From NCBI RefSeq assembly GCF_000169175.1, contig NZ_AAWS01000026.1, positions 1-64,000 of the forward strand: 64,000 nucleotides of DNA, given 5' to 3'. A program made the position numbers and the translations under genes. The notes under the pieces were generated by a model. That model made no database searches. It worked only from the letters and a program-made list of their open reading frames with translations, and was not told the DNA's origin. The stretch's first letter is position 1, and each line of letters begins with the position of its first letter. This DNA comes from Microscilla marina ATCC 23134 (GTDB taxonomy: Bacteria > Bacteroidota > Bacteroidia > Cytophagales > Microscillaceae). Below, piece by piece: positions 36,370 to 45,324 of this stretch.

Positions 36370-39108
36370 ATGTCGAGTCGAAAAAAAACACTAAGTGCGC
36401 AATATTACAGCATAGGTCAGCTTCGGATCAATCGTTGGGATGAACTTAAGACTAAAACTGAAGAATTATCTCATTGTAATGAAGGATCTGCCAATGAAAT
36501 CAAGTACAGAAACGAGGTCGAGCAATTGCTCAATGATTTAGCATCAGTCGAACAATACTTTGTCATACCTGGCAAGACTGTTATTGATAAATTAACCAAA
36601 TCATTAGAAAAAAGGGCGTATGGAGTGTTGGCACACATTGCCAAGAACACCACACGCCAGCTGATCAATGATGTATACAGTGGCAGTGCCGAAGATGACA
36701 AGGAGTCTCTGGAAACAGATTTGGGTCATGATATGCAACAAACTTCCAAAAAGAATTATTTTGAAGTACTTGTACTGGATAACCTGAATTCTGTAGATGA
36801 AACAGCTTTACACCAAAAGATTTCTGAATTGCATGATCCAGGTGATCAGTTTATCTATAATGTGATTGTACAGCGTTCCTTTCAGGATGCGCTGATTACT
36901 CTTTTTTTTAACCCTAATATCCAAGCTGTTGTTATTCACTATGCGCCACCATACCGCTCAACGAATATCACCCCATTGATAAGACCGTACATTCAAAATG
37001 TACTCAAATTTAATCTTGAGGCTGTTCCAGAAGCTCAATTGGGTCCACGTACAGGGAAACTGATCAATCAATTCAGACCAGAACTTGATGTCTATTATGT
37101 CACAGATACCGCACTGGGAGATTTGAAAAACAGTACACTCAATACCTTCAGAAGGATTTATTATCGCAAAGAAGATTTGCAAGAATTGCACTTGGCGGTT
37201 ATCAGAGGCATCAGGGAAAGGTATCATACTCCGTTTTTCAGTGCCCTAAAAGAATACAGTCAAAAACCAACAAGTATCTTTCATGCCATGCCCATATCCC
37301 GGGGAAACTCCGTTTTCAAGTCTAAATGGGTCAAAGATTTTGGCGATTTCTATGGAAGAAATATGTTTTTGGCAGAAACATCCTCTACAACTGGAGGCAT
37401 GGATTCTTTGTTGCAACCAACCGGACCGCTAAAGAAAGCCCAGGAAATGGCTTCAGAAGCTTATGGTTCTCAACGTACATTTTTTGTAACAAATGGTACT
37501 TCCACTGCCAATAAGATAGTACTGCAAGCACTGGTAGAGCCAGGCGATTTGGTGCTCATCGATAGAGATTGCCATAAATCGCATCATTATGGGCTGGTGC
37601 TTTCTGGTGCTTACCCTGTGTACCTGGATTCTTACCCTGTTGAAAAATATTCCATCTACGGGGCAGTGCCTTTAGAACAAATCCTGGAAAAACTATTGGT
37701 ATTGAAGAAAGCGGGGCGATTGAATAAAGTAAAAATGCTTTTGCTTACGAATTGTACTTTTGATGGGATAGTGTATAATGTACAACGTGTCATGGAAAGA
37801 GTGCTGGCTATAAAACCAGACATGGTTTTTCTTTGGGACGAAGCCTGGTTTGCATTTGCCGGATTTACCTATAATTACAAACAAAGAACAGGTATGTTCA
37901 GTGCAAATAAGCTTTACCGAAAATATCAATCTGAAACCTATCGGAAACAATACCTTGAACATGTGCAAGGACTAAAAGAAGGAGAAGAGCCAATCCTCCC
38001 TGATCCGGACAAAGTACGTATTCGGGTATATTCTACCCAAAGTACACACAAAACATTGAGCAGTTTTCGACAGGGTTCAATGATCCATATTTGGGATGAA
38101 AGTTTCCGGAAAAAGACAGAGAATACTTTTTTGGAAGCCTATATGACCCACACCTCTACTTCGCCAAACTATCAGATGCTTGCTTCTCTCGATATAGGAA
38201 GGCGGCAAGTACAGTTTGAAGGCTATGAAATGGTAGAGCGAAGCATCGAACTGGCGATGGTTTTCCGAGCCAAAGTGAATGATACCCCCTTGCTGAGTAA
38301 ATACTTTGATGTACTCACTGTACAAGATTTTATTCCAGATGAATTTAGGGACAGTGGGTTGAGTGAGTTTTATGACCCTGAAACAGGGTGGAACCGCCTG
38401 GAAGAAGCCTGGGAGAATGATGAGTTTATGCTCGACCCAACAAAAATCACTTTGTTTATAGGCAAGACAGGTATAGATGGTGATACTTTCAAAAACAAGT
38501 ATCTGATGGATCAATACAACATCCAGATCAATAAAACCTCCAGAAATACGGTCTTGTTTATGACCAATATCGGAACTACAAGAAGTAGTGTTGCCTATCT
38601 TACCAAAATATTAATAAAAATTGCGACACAGTTGGACGAGCATTTTAATTCGCTGAACACACGTGAAAGAGAAATAGCCGATGCGCGTGTACAGTCACTG
38701 ACGCTGGATGTACCACCATTACCAGATTTTAGCAAGTTTCATTCTTCATTTTTGGCGGTGCCAGGTGTGCCAGGAGGAAACCTAAGGGCGGCTTATTTTC
38801 TTGCATATAGTGAAGAAAACTGTGAATATATCTCGATGCTCGAATGTAAAGCAGCTGTAGAACAAGGGAGGGAGATGGTGGCTTCTTCTTTTGTTATTCC
38901 ATACCCTCCCGGGTTTCCCATACTTGTACCTGGACAGGTGGTGAGTAAAGAGATTATTTCTTTTATGCTGGCATTAGATGTCTCTGAAATTCATGGGTAT
39001 CGTGCCGACCTTGGTCTTCGGATATTCCGTGACTCTGTGCTGAATCGTCAAAAAACAGGAACAGCGATGGGAGCTATGGGACAATCAAAAAAAAAAATAA
39101 AAATTTAA
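36370..39108 (+). CDS. Orn/Lys/Arg decarboxylase-family PLP enzyme, 912 aa
   Basis: This large fold-type I decarboxylase carries an N-terminal wing-like domain (about 1-270), the core starting SIFHAMPISRGNSVFKS, the cofactor region FFVTNGTSTANKIVLQALVEPGD, the Asp in MVFLWDEAWFAFAGF and the PLP lysine Lys561 in STQSTHKTLSS. A C-terminal domain ends YPPGFPILVPGQVVSKE. Classical members (LdcC, AdiA, SpeC) are about 710-755 aa, so this one has roughly 150 extra residues, mostly N-terminal. It should release a diamine or agmatine from a basic amino acid; which one cannot be read from sequence. It lies between VOC and ATP-grasp genes, 15 bp from the latter. Confidence 0.85.
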   Translation: MSSRKKTLSAQYYSIGQLRINRWDELKTKTEELSHCNEGSANEIKYRNEVEQLLNDLASVEQYFVIPGKTVIDKLTKSLEKRAYGVLAHIAKNTTRQLINDVYSGSAEDDKESLETDLGHDMQQTSKKNYFEVLVLDNLNSVDETALHQKISELHDPGDQFIYNVIVQRSFQDALITLFFNPNIQAVVIHYAPPYRSTNITPLIRPYIQNVLKFNLEAVPEAQLGPRTGKLINQFRPELDVYYVTDTALGDLKNSTLNTFRRIYYRKEDLQELHLAVIRGIRERYHTPFFSALKEYSQKPTSIFHAMPISRGNSVFKSKWVKDFGDFYGRNMFLAETSSTTGGMDSLLQPTGPLKKAQEMASEAYGSQRTFFVTNGTSTANKIVLQALVEPGDLVLIDRDCHKSHHYGLVLSGAYPVYLDSYPVEKYSIYGAVPLEQILEKLLVLKKAGRLNKVKMLLLTNCTFDGIVYNVQRVMERVLAIKPDMVFLWDEAWFAFAGFTYNYKQRTGMFSANKLYRKYQSETYRKQYLEHVQGLKEGEEPILPDPDKVRIRVYSTQSTHKTLSSFRQGSMIHIWDESFRKKTENTFLEAYMTHTSTSPNYQMLASLDIGRRQVQFEGYEMVERSIELAMVFRAKVNDTPLLSKYFDVLTVQDFIPDEFRDSGLSEFYDPETGWNRLEEAWENDEFMLDPTKITLFIGKTGIDGDTFKNKYLMDQYNIQINKTSRNTVLFMTNIGTTRSSVAYLTKILIKIATQLDEHFNSLNTREREIADARVQSLTLDVPPLPDFSKFHSSFLAVPGVPGGNLRAAYFLAYSEENCEYISMLECKAAVEQGREMVASSFVIPYPPGFPILVPGQVVSKEIISFMLALDVSEIHGYRADLGLRIFRDSVLNRQKTGTAMGAMGQSKKKIKI

Positions 39109-39123
39109 ATAATAATAAAAATT

Positions 39124-39354
39124 ATGAGCAAAGTAGACAAACCTGAAAATACTATTACGAGCAAAGTAGACAAACCTGATAAGTCTATTACGAGCAAAGT
39201 CGACAAAGCTGAAAACCCTACTAAGAGCAAAGTCGACAAAGCTGAAAGCCCTCTTATGAGTAAAGTTGACAAACCTAATAAGCCTCTTGTGAGTAAAGTC
39301 GACAAACCTGATAAGCCTACTAAGAGCAAAGTCGACAAAGCTAAAAACCCTAAG
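39124..39354 (+). repeat. seven 33-bp tandem repeats inside the ATP-grasp gene
   Basis: Each unit is built around AGCAAAGTAGACAAA or AGTAAAGTCGACAAA and keeps the reading frame (33 bp = 11 codons). Units differ at several positions, so they are older than a fresh expansion. They encode the lysine-rich leader of the ligase. Confidence 0.9.
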
Positions 39355-40803
39355 CTAAAGGGTATTTCTGATATCAGACGATTTTTCTTTAAAAATGAAG
39401 AACCTATCTACTTTATCAGTGCTACCAACTTTAATCTATTGGGTGCCGACGAATGGATTAAGGGGTTCAAGTTTATATGCCACATTGAGTGTTTTGATTC
39501 GTTACATCCAAACGTTTTTTCTCCTAAAGAAGAAATGCCACATGATGAGTTCGAGAGCATTGAAGACATCAACAACTATCTTTTGCAACATCCTGAAGTA
39601 CAGGCCTACATTCGATCAAGAAAGGTGAGAGGCAAGGCAGGTAAAGTCATGTTTTTGATGTTTAATGAAAAAACGGAAAAACTTGCGAAGAAACTAGGGT
39701 TGGAAGTTATTTTTCCAACTGCCAAGATGCGTAATTTATTGGACAACAAGGTGAACACCAACAGAATAGCTGAGAAAGCTGGGGTTCCCTGTGTACCTTA
39801 TGTGCTGTCACCCGTGAAAGGCTACAAACACCTGGGCGAAATTTCTGAAAAAACATTAGGAAATGACCTAGTGATTCAAACACCATTTGGTGATTCGGGA
39901 CATACCACTTTTTTCATTTCAAATGAAGAGGAGTATTCAAAGCATGCAGAAGAAATCGAGCAGGAAGATGAGGTGAAAGTAATGAAACGCATCAACTGTC
40001 GTGGTTCAGCCATCGAAGCTTGTGTAACCAAAAATGGAACAATCGTAGCTCCTTTGATGACCGAACTGGTTGGATTTAAAGAACTTACTCCCTACAAAGG
40101 TGGCTGGTGTGGCAATGAGGTTTACCCTGATGCATTTACACCAGGAATAAGACAAAAAACAAGGAAATATACTAAACTTTTTGGTGATCAATTAAAGAAA
40201 GAGGGTTACAAAGGATATTTCGAGCTGGACTTCCTAATCGATCAGGACAATGGAGAAGTTTACTTGGGCGAACTAAACCCAAGGGTAACCGGGGCAAGTT
40301 CTATTACCAATCACGCTTTATTTGCCTTGGCAGATGCCCCTCTGTACCTTTTTCATATCCTGGAATGGATGAATCATGAGTATGAATTTAGCGTGAATGC
40401 CCTCAACGATCGCTGGGCAAAACAAGAATATATTGATGGCTGGAGCCAGATGGTAGTAAAGCATACAGAAGATACTGTGGAGTATGTGCATGCAGCTCCC
40501 AGGTCTGGAATCTGGCGTATGTTTGACAACGGACATATCCAGTTTAACAGAATGGATACGCACCGAAGAGCGGTAGAAAGTGAAAATGAAGCCTTTTTTC
40601 TGCGCATTACCAAAAAGGGAGATTATCTCTATGAAGGGGCAGATATGGGAATTTTGGTATCAAGGGGGCGCATGATGACCAATGATTTCAAGCTTACGCC
40701 AAAGGCTAAAGGTTGGATCAAAGCCATTAAGTCTCAGTATTCTGCTGAAATGGTTGAAGATAAACGAGTGCCTGTAATGCTTGCAGGAAGTTTGACCAAA
40801 TGA
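39124..40803 (+). CDS. ATP-grasp ligase with N-terminal 11-residue repeats, 559 aa
   Basis: Residues 1-77 are seven tandem copies of an 11-residue unit, consensus xSKVDK(P/A)xxPx. An ATP-grasp enzyme follows: a preATP-grasp region (about 85-190), then MRNLLDNKVNTNRIAEKAGVP, the nucleotide-binding DLVIQTPFGDSGHTTFFI and the metal-binding YLGELNPRVTGASS. The C-terminal 150 residues are family-specific. ATP-grasp enzymes couple a carboxylate to an amine through an acyl-phosphate. Downstream of a decarboxylase, this one plausibly forms an amide on the amine product, but neither partner is proven. It begins 15 bp after the decarboxylase stop. Confidence 0.85.
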   Translation: MSKVDKPENTITSKVDKPDKSITSKVDKAENPTKSKVDKAESPLMSKVDKPNKPLVSKVDKPDKPTKSKVDKAKNPKLKGISDIRRFFFKNEEPIYFISATNFNLLGADEWIKGFKFICHIECFDSLHPNVFSPKEEMPHDEFESIEDINNYLLQHPEVQAYIRSRKVRGKAGKVMFLMFNEKTEKLAKKLGLEVIFPTAKMRNLLDNKVNTNRIAEKAGVPCVPYVLSPVKGYKHLGEISEKTLGNDLVIQTPFGDSGHTTFFISNEEEYSKHAEEIEQEDEVKVMKRINCRGSAIEACVTKNGTIVAPLMTELVGFKELTPYKGGWCGNEVYPDAFTPGIRQKTRKYTKLFGDQLKKEGYKGYFELDFLIDQDNGEVYLGELNPRVTGASSITNHALFALADAPLYLFHILEWMNHEYEFSVNALNDRWAKQEYIDGWSQMVVKHTEDTVEYVHAAPRSGIWRMFDNGHIQFNRMDTHRRAVESENEAFFLRITKKGDYLYEGADMGILVSRGRMMTNDFKLTPKAKGWIKAIKSQYSAEMVEDKRVPVMLAGSLTK

Positions 40804-40828
40804 TATATGGAACATTGATAAGCGTTGC

Positions 40829-40870
40829 TTTTTTCAACAATGGGCAGGACAAGCTCATTGTTGAAAAAAT
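40829..40870. other. perfect hairpin after the ATP-grasp gene
   Basis: TTTTTTCAACAATG and CATTGTTGAAAAAA form a 14-bp stem around a 14-nt loop. There is no downstream T-run on the plus strand, so it may be an mRNA processing or stability element and not a terminator. Confidence 0.6.
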
Positions 40871-41028
40871 CCTGATCCATCAGGGCAACACTTGTCAGCA
40901 TCCTTTATGCTATACACTCAAATAAAATAGTCAATTATTGTCCTCCATAGCTATATCAATGCTATGATGTCCTGGAGCTCACTTAATTATCATTACAAAT
41001 ATCAATTCAATTTGAATTGTTAAAATAT

Positions 41029-41994
41029 ATGGAAAGTCTTTTTACCTCCATTAGTGAGCCAATAGCTGACTTCAAGTGGAAAAAAATATTTAATGAACGG
41101 TGGCCTGCGTATGAGGCATGGCTAACAGCCAATGGTTCGGTCTATGACTCAAAAATGTCATTAGCGGCATTACGAAAGTATATGCCTGGAATGGTGGATA
41201 CCCACGAGCATCTTTGTCATCTGGTGAACGCCAACGAGGCAGCGGTATGCTTTCTCACGGGCTTTCAACCACCAGCATATAATAGTGCCTGCTCTCAGGC
41301 GGTTTCCACTAAGGATACTGTCCAGTTGATTCGTAATTACGATTATCATCCCGATCGTTTTGAAGGGCTACTATGGATGACTGCCTGGAATGGAAAGAAA
41401 GTAATTGCCAGTAGCGATTGCCTGGTGGGTGTGTTGGATGGTATGAATGAAGATGGATTAGCACTGTCTCTTACTTTTGGCGGACGTGAAATAGTTGGTT
41501 TTGGTTTTGGTTTACCATTCATTTTAAGGTACATACTAGAGTTTTGCAGTAATGTAGCAGAAGCAGTAAATGTGTTGTTAAATGTACCATCACATATGTC
41601 TTATAATGTAACCATTACTGATAAAACGGGTATAATCAACACCGTTCAAATAGCCCCAGACCGCAGTGCTGTGGTCACAAGTGCTGCTTTTACCACTAAT
41701 CATCAGGGACCGATAGAATGGGCCGAAAATGCTGGTTTTAATAAAACTGCCCAAAGAGCTACTTTTTTGGAGAATTTATTATTTAGAGGGGTAAGTGGGG
41801 ATGATTTAACCCACTCTTTTCTACAACCTCCACTTTACAATACGAAGTATTTTCACGGTTTAGGCACACTTTATACCGCAGTATATAATCCAATAGAAAG
41901 AACGATGTACTTGCGTTGGCCAAATGATATCATGGTTCAGTCGTTTGATATTTTTACAGAAGAAAAAAAGCTTATAAAATTTAATCATAACTAA
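41029..41994 (+). CDS. C45-type Ntn hydrolase (acyl-CoA:6-APA acyltransferase-like)
   Basis: The ATG at 41029 gives 321 aa. The likely nucleophile is Cys88 in YNSACSQAVSTKDTVQLIRNYDYHP. In C45/linear-amide hydrolases this Cys becomes the N-terminus of the beta chain after self-cleavage, followed by the typical RNxDxH-like segment. Further family matches are SDCLVGVLDGMNEDGLALSLTFGG and TTNHQG near 220. The enzyme would cleave or form an amide by acyl transfer. Its place two steps after the decarboxylase and one after the ATP-grasp ligase suggests that it removes or exchanges the acyl group the ligase adds, which is an inference. The upstream TTG at 41017 is a less likely start. Confidence 0.85.
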   Translation: MESLFTSISEPIADFKWKKIFNERWPAYEAWLTANGSVYDSKMSLAALRKYMPGMVDTHEHLCHLVNANEAAVCFLTGFQPPAYNSACSQAVSTKDTVQLIRNYDYHPDRFEGLLWMTAWNGKKVIASSDCLVGVLDGMNEDGLALSLTFGGREIVGFGFGLPFILRYILEFCSNVAEAVNVLLNVPSHMSYNVTITDKTGIINTVQIAPDRSAVVTSAAFTTNHQGPIEWAENAGFNKTAQRATFLENLLFRGVSGDDLTHSFLQPPLYNTKYFHGLGTLYTAVYNPIERTMYLRWPNDIMVQSFDIFTEEKKLIKFNHN

Positions 41995-42013
41995 ACTTCC
42001 CTTTTAATAACAA

Positions 42014-43369
42014 ATGGAATTCAATAGTATAAACCCATACAATGATCAAATGGTTGGTCAACACACTGCTCAAACTGAACAAGAAGTAGCTGATGCGCTG
42101 AAAAAAGCAGAAGATGCATTTAATTCCTGGAAAAAAGTACCCCTAGCTACACGTGCCTCTTTCATGGTAAAGGCAGGAAGTGTACTACGTGATAATATAG
42201 AAGAATACGCGCGGATGATTACCCTGGAGATGGGTAAACCTATGGCAGAATCTCGATCAGAAATCAATAAATGTGCTTGGGTATGTGATTACTATGCCAC
42301 CCATGCCGAGCAATTCCTTAGGGCAGAAACAATAGAAACAGATGCCCAAAAAAGCTTGGTGAAACATGAGCCTATCGGTTGTGTATTGGCAATTATGCCT
42401 TGGAACTTTCCATTTTGGCAAGTTTTTCGTTTTGCTGCGCCCGCACTCATGGCAGGAAACACTGGTTTGCTCAAGCACGCCCCCAATGTATTTGGCTGTG
42501 CCAAACAAATAGAAGAAGTTTTCATCAAAGCAGGTTTCCCTTCAGGGGTTTTTCAAAACTTGATTGTGCACCATGATCAAACAGAAAGTATCATAGCGCA
42601 TGAAACTATAAAGGCAGTTACGCTTACCGGAAGCGAGCGGGCGGGTGCCGCTGTAGCAGAAATGGCAGGAAGGTATATCAAAAAATCGTTGTTGGAATTA
42701 GGTGGCAACAATGCTTTTATTGTATGGGAAGATGCAGACATTGACCAGGCAGTGAAAACAGCAGTTGGCGCGCGGATGCTCAATGCCGGGCAAAGTTGTA
42801 TTGCTGCCAAGCGCTTTATTCTGATAGAAAGTATTTACGATGAATTTGTTTCTAAATTTACTACTGCTGTTCAGAACCTAAAATCTGGCGATCCTATAGA
42901 TGAGCAGACCGAAGTGGGTCCATTGGCTCGAAAAGACTTAGCAGACCAATTGCAGGCACAAGTACAGAAGTCGATCCAATCAGGTGCGCAATTATTGCTT
43001 GGAGGAAATCAAAAGAATTGCTATCACGAGCCCACCGTTCTGGGCGATGTTAAGCCTGGAATGCCCGCTTTTGATGAGGAAACTTTTGGTCCACTGGCTG
43101 CCATGATCAAGGTAAAAGATGCAAAAGAGGCATTCGAACTATCTGAACAGTCAAAATATGGATTGGGCGTGACAGTGTTTACCCGCAATGTAGAGAAAGC
43201 CTTGTCTATGTCTGATCAAGTGAGCGATGGCGCCTACTTTATCAATCAATTAGTCAAATCTGACCCAAGATTACCTTTTGGCGGAACAAAGCGCTCTGGC
43301 TATGGGCGCGAACTAGCCAAAGATGGGATGATGGAGTTCATCAATCGAAAGACAATTTATGTAGGGTAG
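42014..43369 (+). CDS. gabD: succinate-semialdehyde dehydrogenase-type aldehyde dehydrogenase
   Basis: The 451-aa NAD(P)-dependent aldehyde dehydrogenase has Asn131 in MPWNFPFWQ, Lys154 in GLLKHAPN, the general base Glu228 in LLELGGNNAF and the nucleophile Cys262 in NAGQSCIAAKRF. Its motifs resemble the shorter Sad/GabD-like group. It would oxidise succinate semialdehyde, the product of GabT, to succinate; oxidation of an omega-amino aldehyde is the alternative. It lies 19 bp after the C45 gene and ends the cluster. Confidence 0.88.
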   Translation: MEFNSINPYNDQMVGQHTAQTEQEVADALKKAEDAFNSWKKVPLATRASFMVKAGSVLRDNIEEYARMITLEMGKPMAESRSEINKCAWVCDYYATHAEQFLRAETIETDAQKSLVKHEPIGCVLAIMPWNFPFWQVFRFAAPALMAGNTGLLKHAPNVFGCAKQIEEVFIKAGFPSGVFQNLIVHHDQTESIIAHETIKAVTLTGSERAGAAVAEMAGRYIKKSLLELGGNNAFIVWEDADIDQAVKTAVGARMLNAGQSCIAAKRFILIESIYDEFVSKFTTAVQNLKSGDPIDEQTEVGPLARKDLADQLQAQVQKSIQSGAQLLLGGNQKNCYHEPTVLGDVKPGMPAFDEETFGPLAAMIKVKDAKEAFELSEQSKYGLGVTVFTRNVEKALSMSDQVSDGAYFINQLVKSDPRLPFGGTKRSGYGRELAKDGMMEFINRKTIYVG

Positions 43370-43550
43370 TGCAAAGAAGTCTTATAGCACCCCTCACTGG
43401 TTCAAGATGTGTTAAGAAAATGGTACAAGTTGTCAAAGTTAAGGCATAGCATGCGATCATCTGGAACAGCGCATAGCACGAGAGCATAGTGTCTATGCAA
43501 CAACCGTCATTAATTTGTAACGACTCCTTTTGGGCTTAATTATATGGTGC

Positions 43551-43607
43551 GATACTCCAGAAGCGAGGCTACGTTTGCTGTTATTGACTGGAATAAGTGA
43601 AAAGAGA
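43551..43607 (+). pseudogene. partial copy of the end of the 26882 gene
   Basis: The stretch GATACTCCAGAAGCGAGGCT followed by CGTTTGCTGTTATTGACTGG matches 27480-27530 with a few changes. It keeps the frame DTPEARLRLLLLTGIS but has lost everything upstream. Confidence 0.7.
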
Positions 43608-43609
43608 AA

Positions 43610-43650
43610 CGAAAACCCCAACTCAACAACCTTGAGTTGGGGTTTTTGTT
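43610..43650 (+). terminator. copied intrinsic terminator
   Basis: AAAACCCCAACTCAA and TTGAGTTGGGGTTTTT mirror the 27586-27623 terminator. It probably now terminates the cluster ending at 43369. Confidence 0.85.
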
Positions 43651-43693
43651 TTATAGAGCCTTGAACCCTTGGAGCACACCCTGCTTATTAGGC

Positions 43694-43730
43694 ATAAAAA
43701 AACCCCGCTTCAGGGAAAAGCGGGGGGCTA
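43694..43730. terminator. GC-rich hairpin
   Basis: AAAAAACCCCGCTT and AAGCGGGG form a strong stem preceded by A's, so it fits a minus-strand terminator for a gene no longer present or a backup on the plus strand. The wider gap 43651-44297 is AT-rich. Confidence 0.6.
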
Positions 43731-43804
43731 GTTTACCATAAAATGTTGTAGTATGTGGAGAAGTGCGATGTTGCTTATTGTTCACCTTGAATAAATCGGT
43801 TTAA

Positions 43805-43999
43805 GTGTACAAAGCTATCAAGTATGTAGTCAGCAATTTGCCCGTTGCAGGTTTGGGTGCTTTTATGCCCCACGCCAGGACTTACACATATATTAAAATT
43901 ACTGATCAAAACGAACTATTTTTAGTTGTACCCGATCGTTTCAAAGGTGATCATTTTACCTTTTCCGATAGGTCATCCTTCGCTTCCTTCTATCTTTAA
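43805..43999 (+). CDS. short possible protein, 64 aa
   Basis: This short frame from a GTG (43805) encodes a sequence with plausible protein character (YTYIKITDQNELFLVVPDRF, then GDHFTFSD). It has no recognised family and no visible ribosome-binding site. It could be a gene fragment and not a functional gene. Confidence 0.25.
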   Translation: MYKAIKYVVSNLPVAGLGAFMPHARTYTYIKITDQNELFLVVPDRFKGDHFTFSDRSSFASFYL

Positions 44000-44297
44000 C
44001 CAAACACTTTAAATGATAAATGTCTTTGTTTTGATATCTTGATTACAAAGTTATATGTTTTGTTGTAAAATACAAGTTTTTATTGAAAAAATAATAAATA
44101 TTTTATTTTGATAAACACATTATTATTAATAGTAAAAATGTTTTATGCTAGAGAAGTGTGTTTTTTATTTGGTATAAATGCTGTTGTTCAATTAAAAGTG
44201 GTTAATTGATAAGGGTGATTGTTATACTATAAGCGAACGATCTTTACTTGTATTTTATGGCTAATTACTTACTGCTACCTACACGGCTTCAAACAAA

Positions 44298-45197
44298 TTA
44301 ACCGCTGATATGATTGATTGATTTTAGCTTGGGAAGTTTTATTTTTTTAAGGCTTTTTTTAAGCTTTTTATTTACCTTATCCTGAAAGCCCAACGTATCT
44401 CGATTGATCAAATAAGGATAATCTTCCAGCATTTGATGCACCTTGGCTCTCAGGTTGGTGTAGTCGTTCATTAAGCCCAACTCTTCTTGAATTAATTTAT
44501 AGCTTTTTACTTTGGTTTTAATGGTCTTGGCATCTGCTTGGTGAAGCGCAAAGTCAAGGTAGGTATAAGCATAGCGCAGGTTTTTGGTCACAAGACGGAC
44601 CTCGTGCAATGCCTCAAATGTACGGGGATGGGTAGTTCCATTGATGTCTCGTTGAGTGAGGTAGTTCAAATACCTTTTGTCAAATTTTTTGTGTAGCTTC
44701 TTAAAGTGGCGTTTGGTTTTGAGGTGTTGCACATGCAAAGGCAGGTATGATTCCAGAAACGTTTGCCAAAGTTTAAAAAAACTCTTGTTGAGATGCTTGG
44801 GCAAGTGCAGTACCAGTTCTATACGCGCTATTTTTCGCTCTAGCCTGAGGGCTTGCACCAATGTATGCAGCTGAAAGCTCCCTGCGTTTATTTTGTCCAC
44901 ATGCCCCACCATTACATCAAAGTCACGTATTTTGCCCAAAGCTTTGAGTATTTGTCGAGACTGCAAATGTGCTTGGTTTAGCAACTTAGGGTCAATGTCT
45001 TTGTGAGGCGATGATTTCAGAAAGCCAGTAAGGGTAGTAATGGTGCGCAAGGCAACCCTTGCCTGGTGTACATCTTCTTCGTCTTCGAACGCATATATTT
45101 TAGCTGCATAGCGCTCAAAGGTAGTGAGTATATCTTTAAAGTGCTGGTGCCACAGCGTCAAAGTGTTACTGGTGTCATTTGTTGGAGTTGGGTTCAT
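44298..45197 (-). CDS. CHAD-domain protein
   Basis: The 299-aa helical-bundle protein has repeated conserved histidines and basic residues. The N-terminal half contains DEEDVHQARVALRTITTLTGFL and the second half ALHEVRLVTKNLRYAYTYLDF. CHAD domains bind inorganic polyphosphate, and many accompany CYTH enzymes; none is present here. The ATG at 45197 (MNPTPTNDTSNTLTLWHQHF) is the natural start, and the extension to 45269 is rejected. It is co-directional with and downstream of nuoH by 127 bp. Confidence 0.88.
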   Translation of the reverse strand: MNPTPTNDTSNTLTLWHQHFKDILTTFERYAAKIYAFEDEEDVHQARVALRTITTLTGFLKSSPHKDIDPKLLNQAHLQSRQILKALGKIRDFDVMVGHVDKINAGSFQLHTLVQALRLERKIARIELVLHLPKHLNKSFFKLWQTFLESYLPLHVQHLKTKRHFKKLHKKFDKRYLNYLTQRDINGTTHPRTFEALHEVRLVTKNLRYAYTYLDFALHQADAKTIKTKVKSYKLIQEELGLMNDYTNLRAKVHQMLEDYPYLINRDTLGFQDKVNKKLKKSLKKIKLPKLKSINHISG

Positions 45198-45324
45198 ATA
45201 ATTTTTGCTTGATAGTTTTGGTGTTACACAATACCAATATACAAAATTAGAGGCAATGGGCACAACCAAAACAGCGGCATTTGAACCCCTGTTCCGATAA
45301 ATCAGCTGTTATTATTGGGAAAAA

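Noticed and set aside
39105-39338. Minus-strand frame with repeated LSTLL units
   Set aside because: It is the antisense of the 33-bp repeats that encode the SKVDK leader of the ATP-grasp protein.
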